Shown piece after piece: positions 60,574 to 64,000 of a DNA stretch of 64,000 nucleotides. The DNA is from Variovorax sp. DXTD-1 (lineage in GTDB: Bacteria; Pseudomonadota; Gammaproteobacteria; Burkholderiales; Burkholderiaceae_C): the NCBI RefSeq assembly GCF_003984625.1, contig NZ_RWKH01000016.1, forward strand, positions 1 to 64,000, read 5' to 3'. Numbering within the stretch: position 1 is the stretch's first letter; each line of letters opens with the position of its first letter. The notes under the pieces were generated by a model that saw nothing but the letters and a program-made list of their open reading frames with translations, had not been told where the DNA came from and searched no databases. The position numbers were made by a program, and so were the translations under genes.

Positions 60574-61539
60574 TTACGACAGCCGCTTGACGCCCGGCAG
60601 CTCGCACGCATAGATGGCATTGCGCAATGCGGCGATGGCCTCGTAGCGCGTGAACGTGCGGCGCCATGCCAGCACCACGCGGCGCGTGGGCGGGTCGCGG
60701 TCCTGCGCGTCGCGCACCGGCAGGTAGCGCACCATCTGTTCGGGCTCCTTGCGTCCCTTGAGCTTGGGCTTGAGCGCTTCGGCCGGCACCGAGAGGCGCG
60801 GCACCAGCGTCACGCCCATGCCGGACGCCACCATGTGCTTGATGGTTTCGAGCGACGAGCCCTCGAAGCTTTTACGGATGCCCTCGGCATTGCTTGAGAA
60901 GCGAGCGAACTCGGGGCACACCTCCAGCACATGGTCGCGAAAGCAATGGCCGGTGCCCAGCAGCAGCATGGTTTCGTTCTGCAGCTCGTCGGAGGTCACC
61001 GATTCCCGGTCCGCGAACTTGTGCTTCACGGGCAGCGCCGCCATGAACGGCTCGTCGTAGAGCGGTGCCATGGCCAGGCCTGTATCGGGAAATGGCTCGG
61101 CCATGATCGCGCAGTCGATCTCGCCGGCGCGCAGCATTTCGAGCAGCTTGGCGGTGAAATTCTCCTGCAGCACCAGCGGCATCTGCGGCGTGCGCGCAAT
61201 CACCTGGCGCACCAGATCGGGCAGCAGGTACGGGCCGATGGTGTAGATCACCCCCAGGTTCAGGGGCCCGGCCAGCGGGTCTTTTCCGCGCTTGGCAATT
61301 TCCTTGATGCTGGCGGCCTGGTCGAGCACGCTTTGCGCCTGCTGCACGATCTGCTCGCCCAGCGGCGTGACGGTCACTTCGCCCGCGCTGCGCTCGAAGA
61401 GCTTGACCTCCAGCTCGTCCTCGAGCTTCTTGATGGCCACCGACAGCGTCGGTTGGGAGACGTAGCAGGCCTCTGCCGCCTTGCCGAAGTGCCGTTCGCG
61501 GGCTACTGCAACGATGTATTTGAGTTCTGTGAGAGTCAT
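60574..61539 (-). CDS. oxyR: Hydrogen peroxide-responsive regulator OxyR (LysR family)
   Basis: A 321-aa LysR protein with helix-turn-helix HFGKAAEACYVSQPTLSVAI (about 17-36). The redox cysteines fall exactly at the E. coli positions, Cys199 in GTGHCFRDH and Cys208 in LEVCPEF, so this is a true OxyR and not a generic LysR. The ATG at 61539 is chosen; a TTG four codons upstream is unlikely. It sits between recG and dps on the minus strand, and oxyR next to recG is a common arrangement. Confidence 0.96.
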   Translation of the reverse strand: MTLTELKYIVAVARERHFGKAAEACYVSQPTLSVAIKKLEDELEVKLFERSAGEVTVTPLGEQIVQQAQSVLDQAASIKEIAKRGKDPLAGPLNLGVIYTIGPYLLPDLVRQVIARTPQMPLVLQENFTAKLLEMLRAGEIDCAIMAEPFPDTGLAMAPLYDEPFMAALPVKHKFADRESVTSDELQNETMLLLGTGHCFRDHVLEVCPEFARFSSNAEGIRKSFEGSSLETIKHMVASGMGVTLVPRLSVPAEALKPKLKGRKEPEQMVRYLPVRDAQDRDPPTRRVVLAWRRTFTRYEAIAALRNAIYACELPGVKRLS

Positions 61540-61643
61540 AGCTTGCGTCAATTATGCGCAAGGGTCTGTGACCAGGCACTGTCTGGGGTCGCCTTTCGGG
61601 CGAGCAGGCGCCACCGGCTGCCCCGCCGGCGCCATAAGCTGGC

Positions 61644-63773
61644 CTATGCCTTCAGGTACTCGGCCTTGGTGCCGAGCCAGCGGTCGATATGCCGCTGCGC
61701 CAGGTCCGGGTGCTTTTCAAGCATGACGGGCGCGAGTTCGCGCGCCCAGTCGAGCAGCATCACATCGGTGGTCAGGTCGGCAAAGCGCAGCAACGGCGCG
61801 CCCGACTGGCGCGCGCCCAGGAACTCACCGGGGCCGCGAATCTCGAGGTCGCGGCGCGCTATCTCGAAGCCGTCGCTGGTTTCGGCCATGGCCTTGAGCC
61901 GGGCGCGCGCCGCCTCGCCCACGCGCCCGCTGTCGCCCGGCGCATAGAGCAGCACGCAGGCCGATGCCGCGGCGCCACGTCCCACGCGGCCGCGCAGCTG
62001 GTGCAGCTGCGAGAGGCCGAAGCGCTCGGCGTGCTCGATCACCATCAAAGAGGCGTTCGGCACGTCCACCCCCACCTCGATCACCGTGGTGCTGACCAGC
62101 ACCTGGATTTCGTTGACCGTGAAAGCCGCCATCACCGCTTGCTTCTCGGCGGTGGGCATGCGCGAATGCAGCAGCCCGACGTTGACCGCCGGGCCCAATG
62201 CATCGGCCAGCTCGTCGCGCGTCTCGGTGGCGTTGCGCAGGTCGACGGCTTCGCTCTCCTCGATGAGCGGACACACCCAATAAACCTGCCGCCCCTGTTC
62301 GACCTGGGCCTGGATGCGATCGATCACCTCGTCGCGCCGGTGGTCGGCCACCAGCTTGGTGACGATGGGCGTTCGCCCCGGCGGCAGTTCGTCGAGCGTG
62401 GACACATCGAGGTCGGCGTAATAGCTCATCGCCAAGGTGCGCGGGATGGGCGTGGCGCTCATCATCAGCAAGTGAGGTTCGAGGTGCCCGACTGCCTTGC
62501 CGCGCAGCGCGAGCCGCTGAGCCACGCCGAAGCGATGCTGCTCGTCGATGATCGCGAGCGCCAGGTTCTTGAAGCGCACCTTTTCCGAAATGACGGCATG
62601 CGTGCCGATCACCAGGGCCGCCTCGCCGCTTTCCACCGCGGCCGACATGGCGTCGCGCTCCTTCTTTTTCTGGCTGCCCGTGAGCCAGGCCACGCGCAAG
62701 CCCCGCTCCGCCAGCAGCGGATCGAGCCAGCCCACCAGCTTGCCGAAGTGCTGGGCCGCAAGGATTTCGGTCGGCGCCATCAATGCGCACTGAAACCCCG
62801 CGTCGATGGCCCGCGCTGCGGCAAGCGCCGCCACCACCGTCTTGCCCGAGCCCACGTCGCCCTGCAGCAAGCGGTGCATCGGAATCTCGCGGCCCAGGTC
62901 GCGCGTGATTTCTTCTCCCACGCGCTGCTGAGCGCCGGTCAGCCCGAAAGGCAGCACCGCGAGCAATTGCGCATGCAGCGAACTCGGCTCCGGCTCGGTC
63001 GAAGAGGGCAGCGCCGGTGCGCGCTGCGCCGCCCGCTCCAGCCGCGCCTGCAGCTGCGAAAGCTGCTGCGCCAGCAGTTCCTCCGCCTTGATGCGCTGCC
63101 AGGCGGGATGGCTATGGTCTTCGAGCGTGGCCATGGCCACGTCGGGCGTGGGGTAGTGCAGAAAGGTCAGCGAACTGCGCAGATCCCAGGCGCCTCGCAG
63201 GCCGATCTGCACCGGAACCGTCTCGTCGAGCACCGCGCGCGCCAGGCCCGAACGCACCTCGCGCCGGAGCACCGGCTGCGGGAGTCCGGCCACGGTCGAA
63301 TACACGGGCGTGAGCGCCTCGGGCAGCGAAGTGCCCGCCGCCTTGACGGTCGGATGCATGATCTGCCGCCCGACAAAGCCGCCGCGCACCTCGCCCCGCA
63401 CGCGCACGCGCGCACCCACCGCAAGCTGCTTCTGCTGCGAAGGATAGAAATTGAAGAAGCGAAGCTGGCAGGTGTCGCTGCCGTCGTCAATGGTGGCAAT
63501 CAATTGCCGGCGGGGGCGAAACACCACCTCGCACTCGGTCACCACGCCTTCGACCTGCGCCATGTCGCCGTCGCGCGTGTCGGCCAGCCGCACGATGCGG
63601 GTCTCGTCCTCGTAGCGCATCGGCAGGTAGAGCGCAAAGTCGATGTCGCGCACCAGGCCGAGCTTGCGCAGCGCGCGCTGCACGGCGCTCAGGCCGGCGC
63701 CGGGCGCGGCTGGGGCGGCGGCGGGCGGGCTGGAGGCCTTTTCGGTCGGCACTGACTTCGCGGAAGCGGGCAT
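61644..63773 (-). CDS. recG: ATP-dependent DNA helicase RecG
   Basis: A 709-aa branch-migrating helicase for stalled forks. An N-terminal wedge/OB domain (GVVTECEVVFRPRRQLIATI) precedes the SF2 motor: motif I LLQGDVGSGKT, motif II IIDEQHRFG, motif III MSATPIPRT, motif VI QLRGRVGRGA. The C-terminus GPGEFLGARQSG is the usual RecG signature. Start 63773 (MPASAKS) follows a Pro/Ala-rich beginning; an ATG at 63812 would add 13 residues and has GGAAG too close to the start. It diverges from queA. Confidence 0.95.
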   Translation of the reverse strand: MPASAKSVPTEKASSPPAAAPAAPGAGLSAVQRALRKLGLVRDIDFALYLPMRYEDETRIVRLADTRDGDMAQVEGVVTECEVVFRPRRQLIATIDDGSDTCQLRFFNFYPSQQKQLAVGARVRVRGEVRGGFVGRQIMHPTVKAAGTSLPEALTPVYSTVAGLPQPVLRREVRSGLARAVLDETVPVQIGLRGAWDLRSSLTFLHYPTPDVAMATLEDHSHPAWQRIKAEELLAQQLSQLQARLERAAQRAPALPSSTEPEPSSLHAQLLAVLPFGLTGAQQRVGEEITRDLGREIPMHRLLQGDVGSGKTVVAALAAARAIDAGFQCALMAPTEILAAQHFGKLVGWLDPLLAERGLRVAWLTGSQKKKERDAMSAAVESGEAALVIGTHAVISEKVRFKNLALAIIDEQHRFGVAQRLALRGKAVGHLEPHLLMMSATPIPRTLAMSYYADLDVSTLDELPPGRTPIVTKLVADHRRDEVIDRIQAQVEQGRQVYWVCPLIEESEAVDLRNATETRDELADALGPAVNVGLLHSRMPTAEKQAVMAAFTVNEIQVLVSTTVIEVGVDVPNASLMVIEHAERFGLSQLHQLRGRVGRGAAASACVLLYAPGDSGRVGEAARARLKAMAETSDGFEIARRDLEIRGPGEFLGARQSGAPLLRFADLTTDVMLLDWARELAPVMLEKHPDLAQRHIDRWLGTKAEYLKA

Positions 63774-63856
63774 GGGACAATTCTGCCCGGCTCCGGCCAC
63801 GCTTTTACTCATCTTCCACGCCTTCTTGGCACGGGCCCGTCCGGCCCTCAAGCACC

Positions 63857-64000
63857 ATGCGCGCCTTCACGCTTTCCGATTTCGATTTCGACCTGCCCAC
63901 CGAGCTGGTGGCGCAGCACCCGGCCGCCGAACGCACTTCGTCCCGCCTGCTCGACGGCACCGGCAGCGAGCCGGCCGATCGCATCTTCAAGAGCCTGCCT
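63857..64000 (+). CDS. queA: S-adenosylmethionine:tRNA ribosyltransferase-isomerase (partial)
   Basis: The first 48 codons of queA, cut by the window end. They read MRAFTLSDFDFDLPTELVAQ and then HPAAERTSSRLL, the invariant start of QueA, which makes the epoxyqueuosine ring of wobble-position queuosine. It diverges from recG across an 83-bp gap (63774-63856). Confidence 0.93.
   Translation, partial: MRAFTLSDFDFDLPTELVAQHPAAERTSSRLLDGTGSEPADRIFKSLP

Noticed and set aside
63774..63851. Longer N-termini of RecG
   Set aside because: The extra residues are not family-like and ribosome-site spacing is poor; the earliest start nearly reaches the divergent queA start.

Overview
The window looks like a chromosomal segment of a Variovorax-type betaproteobacterium (Burkholderiales, Comamonadaceae). 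The signs are: very high GC with strong third-position GC bias; three Bug-type tricarboxylate-transporter binding proteins; a catabolic regulon built on ABC transporters and CoA ligases; an anthranilate-CoA operon of the Azoarcus type; betaproteobacterial ribosomal protein order; and several families of short GC-rich dispersed repeats. No phage, transposase, plasmid or CRISPR locus is visible. The genus is inferred from gene content and was not tested by a search.

Layout. 1-5.2 kb: a VOC protein, a Bug binding protein, a subclass-B3-like metallo-beta-lactamase-fold lipoprotein, a REP-like inverted repeat, then a minus-strand run of Crp/Fnr regulator, unknown protein, SDR and an 85-aa unknown. 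5.3-13.9 kb: a divergent catabolic operon with an acyl-CoA synthetase, a complete LIV-type ABC transporter and, after a 236-bp palindromic repeat, a phenylacetate-CoA ligase-like gene. 13.9-19.3 kb: an unknown membrane protein, two divergent citrate-synthase-family genes (one carrying an N-terminal helix-turn-helix), a PfpI/DJ-1 protein, and an M48 metallopeptidase fused to a type IV pilin-like C-terminus. 19.5-26.6 kb: a Bug protein, a soluble PQQ/haem alcohol dehydrogenase, a GAF-Fis regulator without an AAA+ domain, and a membrane PQQ dehydrogenase. 26.8-31.3 kb: a D-xylose ABC operon xylF-xylH-xylG plus a ROK repressor, with a ROK-like operator upstream. 31.5-40.6 kb: a VOC protein, an amino-acid binding protein, two LysR regulators, a 2-oxoacid dehydrogenase E1 alpha/beta pair, an SDR, a Bug protein, a DUF1840 protein and cyclopropane fatty acid synthase.

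40.7-47.6 kb is a six-gene operon for aerobic 2-aminobenzoate (anthranilate) degradation as CoA thioester: fused monooxygenase/reductase, MarR regulator, enoyl-CoA hydratase, acyl-CoA dehydrogenase, CoA ligase and a Rid protein. Most junctions overlap by four bases or are only a few bases apart. 47.7-56.6 kb is the spc-alpha ribosomal block on the minus strand (rplN to rplQ) with an initiator tRNA directly behind rplQ. It lacks rpsQ upstream of rplN and infA between secY and rpmJ, and it carries terminator-like hairpins on both sides of rpsD. 56.9-64 kb: an interrupted phytase/esterase-like lipoprotein gene, proC, ubiA, dps, oxyR, recG and the first 48 codons of queA.

The candidates most worth a second look are the M48-pilin fusion, the 236-bp inverted-arm repeat family, the helix-turn-helix citrate synthase pair, the terminator hairpins inside the alpha operon, and the anthranilate operon, whose Rid protein lacks the usual arginine and whose promoter implies a near-leaderless first gene. 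Coordinates and reading frames were read by eye; family names come from motif recognition, not from database searches.
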